64,000 bases of DNA, taken from positions 1-64,000 of the forward strand of contig CAYQAC010000004.1 of the NCBI GenBank assembly GCA_964415255.1, read 5' to 3'. The notes under the pieces were generated by a model. It was not told where the DNA came from. It ran no database searches and saw only the letters and a list, made by a program, of their open reading frames with translations. The position numbers and the translations under genes are program-made. This stretch comes from JAHBVY01 sp964415255 (lineage in GTDB: Bacteria; Myxococcota_A; Polyangia; Polyangiales; Polyangiaceae). Positions 50,250 through 58,859 of this stretch are shown here, piece by piece (position 1 is the first letter of the stretch; each line of letters begins with the position of its first letter).

Positions 50250-52583
50250 CTACTTCACGCGCGCCTTCAAGATCAGCTCGCCCTCGGTCAGGCTGAGCCA
50301 GTCGCCGTGAGCGCGGCCGATGAGCGGGTAGGCGCCGTCCAGGCGCGGGAACTCACCCAGGGTGATGAACAGCTGCCCGGTGGCGGTGTCACGGCCGCTC
50401 AGCGCGAGCCCAACCCCCAGCACCCCGAACGGCAGCGGCGACGTCTCGCACCGGAGCGGCTCGCCCTCCGCGCCGCCGTAGCCGTCTCCGTGCGGATCCC
50501 CGAACTGCACCACGAAGCCGGGCACCACCCGGTGCAGCGCCACGCCATCGTAGAAGCCGCGCTTCACGAGCTCCGTCACGCGCGAAGTGGCGACCGGCGC
50601 GAGCGCTGGGTCCAGCGTGAGGCTCAGCGTGCGCGCGCCCTCGAGCGTCAGCTCAATAGTCACTTTGGCTGACTGTAGCGCGCTCACGCTGCGGGAGTCG
50701 CTGAAGCGGTCGCAGCGCGCGCGGCGGTCCCCCAAGGCGGCCAGCGCCTGGGCGGCGCGGTCGCGCAGCGTGGGGCTCGGGTGCTCGCAGTAAGGCGCGA
50801 TGGCGCCCGTGCGATCGGTGAGCTTCAGCGCCGCCGTGGCGTCGATCAGCGAGGCGATGGTCTCGATTTCGCTCGGATCACGCTTCACGTCGAGCGCCGC
50901 GTTGAGCGCCTTCACCAGCGCCGGCGCGGCGGCGAGCCCCGGCTGCTCCGCCTCGTCGTCGCTCGCGCGCGCTGGGTCGCTGGCTAGCACCTGGGCGGCC
51001 ACCGCCACGGTGCCCGGCTCCTTCGCGGCCAGCGCCGCGGTCAGTACGTTCACCTGACCACGCGCCTCGGGGTGGGTGCGCAGCAGGTCGATCGCCGCCT
51101 GACGCACGCGGCGATCCTTGCTCCCTGTCAGCTCGAGCCAGCGCGCGTTGCGGGCGCGCTCGAGCGGCGCGCGGTCGAGCACCTCAAGCACCGCGCGCGC
51201 CTGAGTGAGGCTGTCTGCCGGGGCGCAGGCGAGCAGCGCGGGGTGCAGGCTGCGCGTGTTCGCGACGCGCGACGCCGCCGCGCAGCGCAGCATTTCCGCG
51301 CGGCGTTTGGCGGGCTGCGCCTCGGGCACTGGCAGCTCGGCGAGGCGCGTGAGCGCCGCCTCTCCCGCTGCGCGCGGCGGCGCGAGCGCGCGCACTAGCT
51401 CCAAGAGCAGCACGAAGGAGGGCCCCGTGAGCGCCTCCGTCACCTGAGCGGGCGTGCTCGCCAGTTGGCTCAGCGCGTCGCGCAGCGCCTCTTGGCCTGG
51501 CGCCGAGAGCTCCGCGAGCCCGCGCGCCGCGAGCAGCCGCGCGTTCATGGGGCGCTTGGGGTCCAAGGCCACGCGGTGCAGCTCACCGGCGGCCTCCGGA
51601 CCACAGCGCGCGAGCGCCTGCACGGCGTAGCCACCGCCGCCCGCGTCGAGCACGCTGGACGCCACCTCGCGCACCCGCTTGGCGACGGCGGCGCTGGGGG
51701 TGAGGTGCGCGAAGGGGGCGAGCGCCACCTCAAGCGGGGGCTGCGCCGCGGCGCGCTCAAGCAGCTTCACCTGGGTGTCGGCCTGGAGCTCTCGAGTGCG
51801 CGCAGCGAGCCGCGTGAGCGCCAACGCCGCCTCGCTAGGTAGCCGAGCGATGTCTGAGCGGAGCCAGGCTTTGAGCGTCGCCTCCGCCTCGGCGCCACCA
51901 CAGCGCGCCAGGGCACCCGCGAGGGCCGACCACGGCTCCACCTGATGGTCAGCTTGTTTGTCTAAAGCGGGCTGGCTGGGAGCCGAGGCTGGGGCTGGCT
52001 TGCCTGCGGTTGGCGGGTTTGGGTTGGGGGGTTTGGCACCGCTCTCCACGGCCAAGCTGAGGCTCGCGGCGCGCGTCGCCAGCGCCCGCACCGCGGCGTA
52101 CTCACGCCCCGCGCAGCTCTCCCCCACGCCGTACGCTGCCCAGCTGAGCACCTCGGGGTGCGGATCGCGGAGCTGCGCTAAAAGCAGGGGGTGCGCCGCG
52201 GCGTCCGCGATGCGCGCGAGCGCGCGCGTGGCGGCGACCCGCGTGGCCACGTCCGGCGACTCGAGCGCGCTGATCGGCACCGCGCCGGTGTCGCGGCGCT
52301 GCTCCGCGAGGGTGAGCGCGAGCCGCTGCTTGGCGCTGAGCGGCTTCACGGCTCGCGCGTCATGGTCAGTTGTGCTGCCTACTAGAGCGTCAGCGCTGCT
52401 GACTGATGGGCCGCTCGCGGAGCTGCTCGGCTGCGCGCTCGCTGACGCTGCCGCGCCTGCCTCGGAGCCCGTGCGGCAGCTCACGAGGCCCACGCCAGCG
52501 CCGAGCGTGAGCAGGCACGCAGCGCCACGCCAAACCCCCAAAACCCGCCAAGGATCAGGCGAGCGACCCGCGCCGCGGCTCAT
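50250..52583 (-). CDS. Lipoprotein with HEAT repeats and C-terminal cyclophilin domain
   Basis: The 777-residue protein starts at an ATG overlapping the kinase stop by four bases. A signal peptide ends GVGLVSC. Residues about 90-600 are alanine- and leucine-rich helical hairpins of HEAT/PBS-lyase type (VAATRALARIADAAAHPLLL, LKAWLRSDIARLPSEAALAL). The last 150 residues are a cyclophilin: LDPALAPVATSRVTELVKRG, HRVVPGFVVQFGDPHGDGYG and ATGQLFITLGEFPRLDGAYP, with the catalytic Arg of HRVVP kept. It should act as a periplasmic peptidyl-prolyl isomerase. A KPPNPNP linker (about residue 185) is encoded by a copy of the dispersed element. Confidence 0.88.
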   Translation of the reverse strand: MSRGAGRSPDPWRVLGVWRGAACLLTLGAGVGLVSCRTGSEAGAAASASAQPSSSASGPSVSSADALVGSTTDHDARAVKPLSAKQRLALTLAEQRRDTGAVPISALESPDVATRVAATRALARIADAAAHPLLLAQLRDPHPEVLSWAAYGVGESCAGREYAAVRALATRAASLSLAVESGAKPPNPNPPTAGKPAPASAPSQPALDKQADHQVEPWSALAGALARCGGAEAEATLKAWLRSDIARLPSEAALALTRLAARTRELQADTQVKLLERAAAQPPLEVALAPFAHLTPSAAVAKRVREVASSVLDAGGGGYAVQALARCGPEAAGELHRVALDPKRPMNARLLAARGLAELSAPGQEALRDALSQLASTPAQVTEALTGPSFVLLLELVRALAPPRAAGEAALTRLAELPVPEAQPAKRRAEMLRCAAASRVANTRSLHPALLACAPADSLTQARAVLEVLDRAPLERARNARWLELTGSKDRRVRQAAIDLLRTHPEARGQVNVLTAALAAKEPGTVAVAAQVLASDPARASDDEAEQPGLAAAPALVKALNAALDVKRDPSEIETIASLIDATAALKLTDRTGAIAPYCEHPSPTLRDRAAQALAALGDRRARCDRFSDSRSVSALQSAKVTIELTLEGARTLSLTLDPALAPVATSRVTELVKRGFYDGVALHRVVPGFVVQFGDPHGDGYGGAEGEPLRCETSPLPFGVLGVGLALSGRDTATGQLFITLGEFPRLDGAYPLIGRAHGDWLSLTEGELILKARVK

Positions 52584-54388
52584 CGGGCTCGGTCATCCCT
52601 CCCGGGCTTGCGCTCGGTCAGGGGCTGGTGGTCACTCGGGCGTTTGGGCTGGGGCTCGCTCGGCTCGCCACCGACTAAGCGGCGCACGGCCGCGCCCACG
52701 GCCTCCCCGCTGCGCGTCTCGCACAGGTCGAGCGTGAGCGCCCCCTCGCGCCTGAGGCTGGCGCGCAGCAAGTGCGCCGGGCCCGCGAGCCGCAGCCGCT
52801 CGGCGCACTCCAAGGTGAGCGTGGCGTCTTGCGCGATGACCACGTCCACCGCGCGCTCCTTCAGGATGCGGCAGGCGTCCTCCAGGGTGTCGGCGGTGCA
52901 GGTCTCGCAGCGCACGGCGCCGAGCTCGTGCGCCATCGCCTGACGCACGCTCGAGTCGGGCTCGAAGATCAAGACGCTCGGCTCGTACGCGCTTGGGAGC
53001 GGCAGGCTCAGGCGCGCCAACACGCCGCCCTCAGGGCGGTTCATGAGGTGCAGTGAGCCTTGATGGTCGCTCACGATTTGGGTGGTGATGGGGAGGCCGA
53101 GCCCGGTGCCTTTTCCATGGGGTTTCGTGGTGACGAAGGGCTCGTAGAGCGCGTCGCCGAGCCCCGCGGCGAAGCCTGGCCCGGTGTCCTCCACCTCGAG
53201 GTGAACGGCCAGCTTGCTCCGCACGACGCGCAGCACGACCCGGCGCTCACTGCCCGCCGCCGCGGCGTCGATAGCGTTCGTCAACAGGTTGACCACCGCT
53301 TGGGCGAGCCGCGGTGGGTCGTGGGGCACCTCCACGCCTTCGCAGGGCTCCACCTGGAGCTCCACGCGCGCCAGCGACGCGCGCGCCTTCACCATCCTGA
53401 GCGCGATGCTCACCGTGACGTTCAGCGGCGCGCTCTCGACTGTGTTGCGCTCGCGCCGCGCGAAGCCGCAGATGTGCTGCACGAAGCCACTGATGCGCTC
53501 CGAGGCGTAGGCCATGTCTGCTGCGGCTTCAGTGAGCTCGCTGTCGCCGGTCTGCCGGGCGCGTTGCTTCAAGTAGGAGCTGCTCGCCGTGATCACGCTG
53601 AGCGGGTTGTTGATCTCGTGGGCGATGCTGGCGGCGATGCGCCCGATGCCCGCCAGTCGCTCGGTGTGCTCAAGCTCGCGGATCAGCTGGCGCCGCGCGG
53701 TGACGTCTTGTGACACCTCCGAGTAGCGGAGGCTTGAGTACGGTGCGCGCGGGACCGGCGCGAGCGACAGGTGCACCAGCAGCTCTTGGCCCGAGCGGGT
53801 GTAGCGGATCACCTCCGCGACCTGACAGGCGCCCGCGCTGAGCCGGCGCTGCAGCCCACCGCCGGGCTCAAGCAGGGTGATGCTGCGCCCGACCATCTCC
53901 TCGGCGGAGTAGCCGTAGAGCGACGCTGCTCCTTGGTTCCAGGTGAGCACCACGCCGCCTTCACCGAGGCCGATGATGGCCTCGAAGGTGGCCTCCACCA
54001 AGAGCGCCAGATCGTTAGCCTGGGCTCGGAGCGAGCGCTGACCGCGATCGAGGGAGGCGAGCTCCACGTCGCGCTGCAGCAGCTCGGCGAGCTGGGCGGC
54101 GTCGAACGGCTTGACCAGGAGCGGCGCCATCAAGCGCGGGACGATTCCATCTGGATCTGCCGTCAAGTACACGCGAAGCCACGGGTGCTCCTCCGTCAGC
54201 TCCTCGAGCAGGGCGCTGATGTGAGGGACATCCGTGTCGGCCACCACCACGAGCGCTTGGTTGACGGCGAGCAGCTGCCGCGCGTCTTCCACCGTGGAGG
54301 TCCAGTGCGCGAGGGTGCCGGCGCGGCTCAGGGCGGAGCGCAGCGCGCGCGCGGCGTCTTCGTCGCCTGAGATGATGAGCACGCTCAC
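52580..54388 (-). CDS. Hybrid sensor histidine kinase with receiver and PAS domains
   Basis: The 602-residue protein starts at a GTG overlapping the FHA gene stop by four bases. Residues 1-115 are a receiver domain (VVVADTDVPHIS, LLVKPFDAAQL). A PAS domain spans about 125-240 (EAIIGLGEGGVVLTWNQGAA, YGYSAEEMVGRSI). The kinase core has H-box ASIAHEINNPLSVI (about residue 258), N-box VVNLLTNAIDAA, G1 DTGPGF and G2 GKGTGLGL. A second receiver-like domain (VLIFEPDSSVRQAMAHELGA) occupies about 470-580 but lacks a clear Asp/Lys pair. It is soluble, without membrane segments. Coupling to the FHA and cyclophilin genes suggests one signalling unit. Confidence 0.93.
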   Translation of the reverse strand: MSVLIISGDEDAARALRSALSRAGTLAHWTSTVEDARQLLAVNQALVVVADTDVPHISALLEELTEEHPWLRVYLTADPDGIVPRLMAPLLVKPFDAAQLAELLQRDVELASLDRGQRSLRAQANDLALLVEATFEAIIGLGEGGVVLTWNQGAASLYGYSAEEMVGRSITLLEPGGGLQRRLSAGACQVAEVIRYTRSGQELLVHLSLAPVPRAPYSSLRYSEVSQDVTARRQLIRELEHTERLAGIGRIAASIAHEINNPLSVITASSSYLKQRARQTGDSELTEAAADMAYASERISGFVQHICGFARRERNTVESAPLNVTVSIALRMVKARASLARVELQVEPCEGVEVPHDPPRLAQAVVNLLTNAIDAAAAGSERRVVLRVVRSKLAVHLEVEDTGPGFAAGLGDALYEPFVTTKPHGKGTGLGLPITTQIVSDHQGSLHLMNRPEGGVLARLSLPLPSAYEPSVLIFEPDSSVRQAMAHELGAVRCETCTADTLEDACRILKERAVDVVIAQDATLTLECAERLRLAGPAHLLRASLRREGALTLDLCETRSGEAVGAAVRRLVGGEPSEPQPKRPSDHQPLTERKPGRDDRAR

Positions 54389-55032
54389 TCGAGGCGCTCC
54401 ATGGCGGCGAGGATCCCACGGCGCCAGTCGCTGTATTCGTCAGGTGAACGTTCTACTAGGGTGCTCGTGATGGTGGCGAGCCGCTCGCGCGTCTCCGCCG
54501 TGAGGTGGGTGGTGTTGGCGATGACGTCGTCCACTGCCCGGCGCACGAGCGGTAAGGCGCCCTGCTGTTCGGCCTCAGGCGTGCTCTTGAGCAGCGCCTC
54601 GATCAGGTCGACCGCCGTGACGGGCTTCAGCGTCACCTGCTCGTCGTCTCTTGGCGGCGGCTCGGCCTTGTCCCGCGTCGCGTTCGCCGTGGAGCGCATC
54701 GCGGTGTCCACCAAGATCACCTCGAGCGTCGCCGTCCCCACGCCCAGCGTGTCCCCTGCCTTGAGCACCTGAACGCCCTGCACCAGCGCGCCGTTGACGG
54801 TGATGCCGTTGGTGCTGTTGAGATCCGCGATGGTCAGCCCCTCGGGTCCTAAGCGGAGCGCGCAGTGCTCACGTGACACCAGATCATCGCTGATCACGAT
54901 GCTGCAGTAGGGGCTCCTCCCGAGGATGGTCTCCCCACGCCGAATGGGGAACCGGGTGCCCTTGTAGCTGACCCAGTAGGTACTCAATGGGCTCCGGAGG
55001 TTACTTGAAGTCGCTGCAACCATGCACGACAT
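54385..55032 (-). CDS. FHA-domain protein
   Basis: The 215-residue protein has an FHA domain at about 20-110: FPIRRGETILGRSPYCSIVI, DDLVSREHCALRLGPEGLTI and ADLNSTNGITVNG, with the conserved GR, SxxH and NxxN-like residues that bind phosphothreonine. A helical C-terminal part follows (VDLIEALLKSTPEAEQQGAL to WRRGILAAMERLE). Start choice is uncertain: the ATG at 55032 is used, but a TTG at 54987 with GGAG close by begins exactly at the domain (LSTYWVSYKG). The stop overlaps the histidine kinase start by four bases. It probably reads out phosphorylation by Ser/Thr kinases such as the one at 34385-36157. Confidence 0.9.
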   Translation of the reverse strand: MSCMVAATSSNLRSPLSTYWVSYKGTRFPIRRGETILGRSPYCSIVISDDLVSREHCALRLGPEGLTIADLNSTNGITVNGALVQGVQVLKAGDTLGVGTATLEVILVDTAMRSTANATRDKAEPPPRDDEQVTLKPVTAVDLIEALLKSTPEAEQQGALPLVRRAVDDVIANTTHLTAETRERLATITSTLVERSPDEYSDWRRGILAAMERLE

Positions 55033-55272
55033 TCGGGGGCGTCCTCACAGTGCGGAGGCGCCGCTCAGCCACGGCGGCCTCCCACTTCTTCGGGGTAGAG
55101 CGCTGGTGTCGCTGCATCTTGGCCAGCGCCACGGCTCGATCTGGGTTCGGCGCCCTGGCCAGGGGTGGGGGACTCTGTTAGACGCCTGGGAGTTCGAGCC
55201 GCTCAGGTTAGCGCCGAACGCTGGGGCACCGTCCCCTCCTTCCTTCGTGTGACTGAACGTAGCCCCCCCCTT

Positions 55273-56682
55273 ATGGGACGCCCCAGGTCTCCCGTCTCAT
55301 CCCCACCCGAGCCCAGCAGGACCGCGCGCGAGCCGCGGCCCGCGAAGGCAGGCCGTGGTGGCAAGCGTCGCCGCCAGAGCGCGAGCCCTGAGCCGCGGCG
55401 CGACCGCCAAGAGGAGGAGGTGCGGTTTCGGTTCGAGGAGGACGAGGAGGAGGAGCACCCGCACGAGGTGTCGCCGGAGCGCTACCCGATCGAGCTCGAC
55501 CCAGCGCACATCGACGCGGACGCAGCCAAGGTGGTGCAGCGGCTCGTGCGCAACGGCTACCAGGGGTACCTCGTCGGGGGCTGCGTACGCGATCTGCTGC
55601 TCGACGCGTCCCCCAAGGACTTCGACGTGGCGACCAGCGCGCGCCCAGATGACGTCCGCACCTTGTTCCGCAACTCCCGCGTGATTGGGCGGCGCTTCCG
55701 CTTGGTGCACGTGCTCTACGGCGGCGGGAAGGTGATCGAGACCGCGACCTTCCGCAGGAACCCCACGCCAGAAGACAAGTCAACTGACGATCTGCTGATC
55801 CGCGATGACAACGTCTTCGGGGAGGCGTTTGAGGACGCCGCGCGCCGCGACTTCACCATCAACGGCCTGTTCTATGACCTGGAGCGCGGTGAGGTGCTCG
55901 ATTGGGTCGGCGGCATGCCTGACATCAAGGCGCGCATGGTGCGCACCATCGGCGACCCGGTGGTGCGCTTCCTGGAAGATCCTGTGAGGATTTTGCGCGC
56001 CATCAAGTTCTGCGCGCGGCTCGATTTAGGGATTTCGCCCGAGGTGTACGACGCCATCGTGTCGTGCCGTGGCTCGCTGGCGATGGCGGCGCGCCCGCGC
56101 TTGTTCGAGGAAATCTTGCGCTTGATGCGCGGCGGCGCGAGCCATCGCTCAGTGTGGCTCATGTGGGAGACGGGCGTGCTCGACGTGCTGCTGCCTGAGC
56201 TGTCCTCCTATGTCTCCGACACGCAGGAGGAGCAGGGCAACACCTGGGCGCTGTTCACCGCGGTGGACCGCGAGACGAAGCGCCGCGGGCGGGCGTTTGA
56301 CGACATCGTGCTGTGGACGGTGCTGCTGCTCGATCCCATGCTGGAGGCCTGTCAGGGAGCGGAAGATCGCGTGGGGACGGCCGCCGAGTTCCTTGAGCCC
56401 GTCATCGACCGGCTCAGCATGCCCCGCCGCATCGCGGACGCCATCCGCCGCATCGTGGCGATGATGCCGCGCCTCGAAGGGGGCCGCCCAGGTCGCTTCT
56501 CACGCACCCCACAGTACGAGCTCGCCCAAGACGTGGCGCTGCTCGTCCGCGCCGCGCGCGGCTTACCTCCAGCGCCTGGCCCTGCAAACGCCGAGCGCGC
56601 CGAACAGAGCACCGACCACGCGAGCCAAGAGCCCCCCGCAGACCGTCAGCGCAGCTCACGGCCTCGCAAGCGCCGCACGTAG
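55273..56682 (+). CDS. pcnB: Poly(A) polymerase / tRNA nucleotidyltransferase-family protein
   Basis: The ATG at 55273 (MGRPRSP) is used; the longer frame to 55165 lacks family support. About 70 N-terminal residues are Arg-, Pro- and Glu-rich (RKRRQSA-like and EEDEEEEHPHE). The class II nucleotidyltransferase core follows: YLVGGCVRDLLLDASPKDFDV with DFD metal ligands, TATFRRNPTPED, RRDFTINGLFYDLERGEVLD, GDPVVRFLEDPVRILRAIKF and ARPRLFEEILRLM, the PcnB-specific spacing. The Lys/Arg-rich C-terminus (SSRPRKRRT) is also typical. It should add poly(A) tails that mark RNA for decay. The stop TAG is formed by the first copy of the tandem palindrome array. Confidence 0.92.
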   Translation: MGRPRSPVSSPPEPSRTAREPRPAKAGRGGKRRRQSASPEPRRDRQEEEVRFRFEEDEEEEHPHEVSPERYPIELDPAHIDADAAKVVQRLVRNGYQGYLVGGCVRDLLLDASPKDFDVATSARPDDVRTLFRNSRVIGRRFRLVHVLYGGGKVIETATFRRNPTPEDKSTDDLLIRDDNVFGEAFEDAARRDFTINGLFYDLERGEVLDWVGGMPDIKARMVRTIGDPVVRFLEDPVRILRAIKFCARLDLGISPEVYDAIVSCRGSLAMAARPRLFEEILRLMRGGASHRSVWLMWETGVLDVLLPELSSYVSDTQEEQGNTWALFTAVDRETKRRGRAFDDIVLWTVLLLDPMLEACQGAEDRVGTAAEFLEPVIDRLSMPRRIADAIRRIVAMMPRLEGGRPGRFSRTPQYELAQDVALLVRAARGLPPAPGPANAERAEQSTDHASQEPPADRQRSSRPRKRRT

Positions 56683-56813
56683 GGCGCAGCACGCTGCGCC
56701 CGGCACGTCAGCCCACCGTACGATGCCGCACGTAGGGCGCAGCACGCTGCGCCCGGCACGTCAGCCTGCCGTACGATGCCGCACGTAGGGGCGCAGCACG
56801 CTGCGCCCCACAC
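56672..56813 (+). repeat. Three tandem 53-base units overlapping the pcnB stop
   Basis: Units start at 56672, 56725 and 56778. Each opens GCCGCACGTAGGGCGCAGCA and continues to CGTACGAT; the third is cut at about 56813. Each contains the GGCGCAGC-A-CGCTGCGCC-like palindrome of the dispersed family. The pcnB stop codon (56680-56682) is the TAG of the first unit. The array fills the gap before the double-FHA gene, whose stop converges on it, so the hairpins probably terminate both genes. Confidence 0.88.
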
Positions 56814-56817
56814 AAGG

Positions 56818-57939
56818 CTAGTTCGTCAGCTCCACCCGCAGCAGCTTGCGGCCGATGAACACGTAGTCCCCATGGCCTAGCTCCGACTCCGACTTGATGC
56901 GGATGTAGGTGCCGTTCCTGCTGTCGTGATCAGTCAGGGTGTAGCGCCCGTTGTCGTCGGCCACCGTGCAGTGCTGACCGGACATGTAGGCGTCCCCTGG
57001 GAAGTTCAGGTCGCCGTTCTCGCGGCCGATCTGCAAGGAGGTGCCGCGCGCGCACACCGTCATGCCGGAGGCGCCGCCCTCAAGGATTTGTGAGAGACGG
57101 AACGCGGTGGGGTGCTTGGGTGACGAGTAGAAGAAGGTGCCGTCCACCTCCGCTGAGTCGTTCGCCTTGGGGGTGGGCTCAAGCCGGAACACCTGCTCGC
57201 CCGCGAGGAAGGTGTCACCCGCTGCGATCTCCACCGAGCCACGGATGCGCAGGTAGACGCCGTTCAGCGAGCCCTCGTCGCGCACCACGAGGCGGTGATC
57301 GCGGTAGAAGAAGTTCGCGTGCTTGGGCGAGACGAACGGATCGTCTGGGAACTCCAGCTGGCCGCGCCGCCCGACGATGTGCTGATCGGCGTGCAGGTGG
57401 TACCCAACCCCATCGAGCCCCTCCCCACGGATCACGATCAAGCGCGCCTTCTCTGGGTTCTGGATCTCACTGAAGTAGTGGACCTCCCCCTTCAGGACGA
57501 TCTCAGGGACCTCCGCGCCGCACCGGCCGCAGAACTTGTGCCCTGTGGGGACGGGCGTCATGCAGGACGCGCAAACAAAATGCCTGGCTTGATCCATCGG
57601 GTTCTCCTCGGCGGCGACGCCGTGTGACGGCGAAGCGGCCGCCGGCTCGGGCAAGCGTTGCCCAGCTTCTGCTAACTTGTGAAGATCTTTGTGCTGAGGC
57701 TCAGCAAAGTCTGCGGCTTTGGGGCCGGCTGGCTGCACCACCTCGCTCAGTGGGGCGTCGCCGAGGGCGATCGCGGAGGCGAGCGCGGCGCTGAGCGAGC
57801 TGGGCGCCACCTCAGGGGGGAGCGCGTCCTCACCCAGGGCCAGATCGTGGTCGCAGCGTAGGCAGCGACGGGTCCCCATGACGCTGAACGCTTCACACTG
57901 GCCGCAGCAGACCCCAATCTCCTGAGCGGCCGCGTTCAT
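56818..57939 (-). CDS. Zinc-ribbon protein with two FHA domains
   Basis: The ATG at 57939 follows GGAGGG; an upstream ATG at 57996 has no such site. The 373-residue protein has two zinc ribbons: CCGQCEAFSVMGTRRCLRC (residues 11-29) and CASCMTPVPTGHKFCGRCG (about 125-143). Two FHA domains follow, at about 185-265 (IVGRRGQLEFPDDPFVSPKH, EGSLNGVYL) and 290-370 (IGRENGDLNFPGDAYMSGQH, DSRNGTYI). Both keep GR, SxxH and NG. Such proteins bring together phosphothreonine partners and fit the myxobacterial kinase network. It is monocistronic. Confidence 0.92.
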   Translation of the reverse strand: MNAAAQEIGVCCGQCEAFSVMGTRRCLRCDHDLALGEDALPPEVAPSSLSAALASAIALGDAPLSEVVQPAGPKAADFAEPQHKDLHKLAEAGQRLPEPAAASPSHGVAAEENPMDQARHFVCASCMTPVPTGHKFCGRCGAEVPEIVLKGEVHYFSEIQNPEKARLIVIRGEGLDGVGYHLHADQHIVGRRGQLEFPDDPFVSPKHANFFYRDHRLVVRDEGSLNGVYLRIRGSVEIAAGDTFLAGEQVFRLEPTPKANDSAEVDGTFFYSSPKHPTAFRLSQILEGGASGMTVCARGTSLQIGRENGDLNFPGDAYMSGQHCTVADDNGRYTLTDHDSRNGTYIRIKSESELGHGDYVFIGRKLLRVELTN

Positions 57940-58094
57940 GGCCCTCCGTCCGTAGCACAACCGCCCGCAGCGGCGAAGGTAAGTGCCTGAAATCATGGAG
58001 GCTCGGGCCGCGCGCGTGGCTGCGCGCCGCTCGTGGGCGTGCCTGCTGCCCTGCCTCGCTCTTCAAGCGCTGGCTGCCGCGCCGCTCCGCTTCG

Positions 58095-58745
58095 CTAGCG
58101 GATCCAGGTGAGGCGGTGGTCCACGTCGCTCCAGCCGTCCCGGCTGACGAGTCGGAAGAGGACGCTCTCACGGCAAGTCTCGCGCTCCACCGCGCCGTAG
58201 CGGCGGGAGTCGAAGGGGTAGAGCCGGTTGTCGCTGAGCAAGAACACCTGGCCCTCCCCCAGCTTCATCTCGGTGACCAACGTTGAGCTCTGAGAGCGCT
58301 GCTCGCTGATGTTGCCGCGCATGTGAAGCTGCCCCCCGAGGTCCACCTCGGTGCACTGCTGCTCCACCTCACGTCCCGTGTTCGGGTCCTCCGCCTTGAA
58401 GGTGCCCTGGGTGCAGGCCCGCTCACTCCTGACCAGGCCCTGGTTCACCCACAGGTCTTGCCCCTGCACCTTCACTTGGTCGTTCGCCTCCCCGACGATG
58501 CGCCCAATCACCACCTCCCCAGGGTTCTTAGGGTCATCGCACGCCACCAGATCGCCGTAGCTCGGCTTCGTGAGGCGCCACAGGATGACCCAGTCTCCCG
58601 CGAACAGGGTGGGTGAGACGGACGTCGTCAGGATGGGATCGTTGTCGGGGAGCTGCCACCAGCGGAGCGCCGTGAGGCGCGCCAAGCCAACGACGACGCC
58701 CATGACGACCGCCGCCCAGAGCAGGAACTTACCGAAGGCTCGCAT
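58095..58745 (-). CDS. Signal peptidase I-like (S26) protein lacking the usual lysine
   Basis: The ATG at 58745 is used; a TTG at 58781 would add 12 residues. One membrane helix (FGKFLLWAAVVMGVVVGLA) precedes the S26 box SVSPTLFAGDWVI with candidate nucleophile Ser42. In LepB the next box has Lys in a KRVVG-like motif; here it reads VVIGRIVGEANDQV with Gly at the Lys position. Later blocks are normal for the family: QGQDLWVNQGLVR, GQVFLLSDNRLYPFDSRRYG (the SxDNR-like box). It could be an inactive paralogue or use another base. The housekeeping lepB must be elsewhere if this is inactive. Confidence 0.82.
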   Translation of the reverse strand: MRAFGKFLLWAAVVMGVVVGLARLTALRWWQLPDNDPILTTSVSPTLFAGDWVILWRLTKPSYGDLVACDDPKNPGEVVIGRIVGEANDQVKVQGQDLWVNQGLVRSERACTQGTFKAEDPNTGREVEQQCTEVDLGGQLHMRGNISEQRSQSSTLVTEMKLGEGQVFLLSDNRLYPFDSRRYGAVERETCRESVLFRLVSRDGWSDVDHRLTWIR

Positions 58746-58824
58746 GCGCTGCTCGTTCGTGAACACCCAAGCGTGCCACAAGGCCCCAACTCATGGCAAC
58801 CAGCGAACAGGTTCGCTGCTCTAG

Positions 58825-58845
58825 GGGCGGGTTTCAAACCCGCCC
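58825..58845. repeat. GGGCGGGTTT/AAACCCGCCC palindrome, second copy
   Basis: GGGCGGGTTT, C, AAACCCGCCC is identical to 48425-48445 and again follows TAG. It lies just past the stop of the trypsin-like protease gene and may work as a terminator. Confidence 0.82.
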
Positions 58846-58859
58846 TCCAAACAGCGCCT

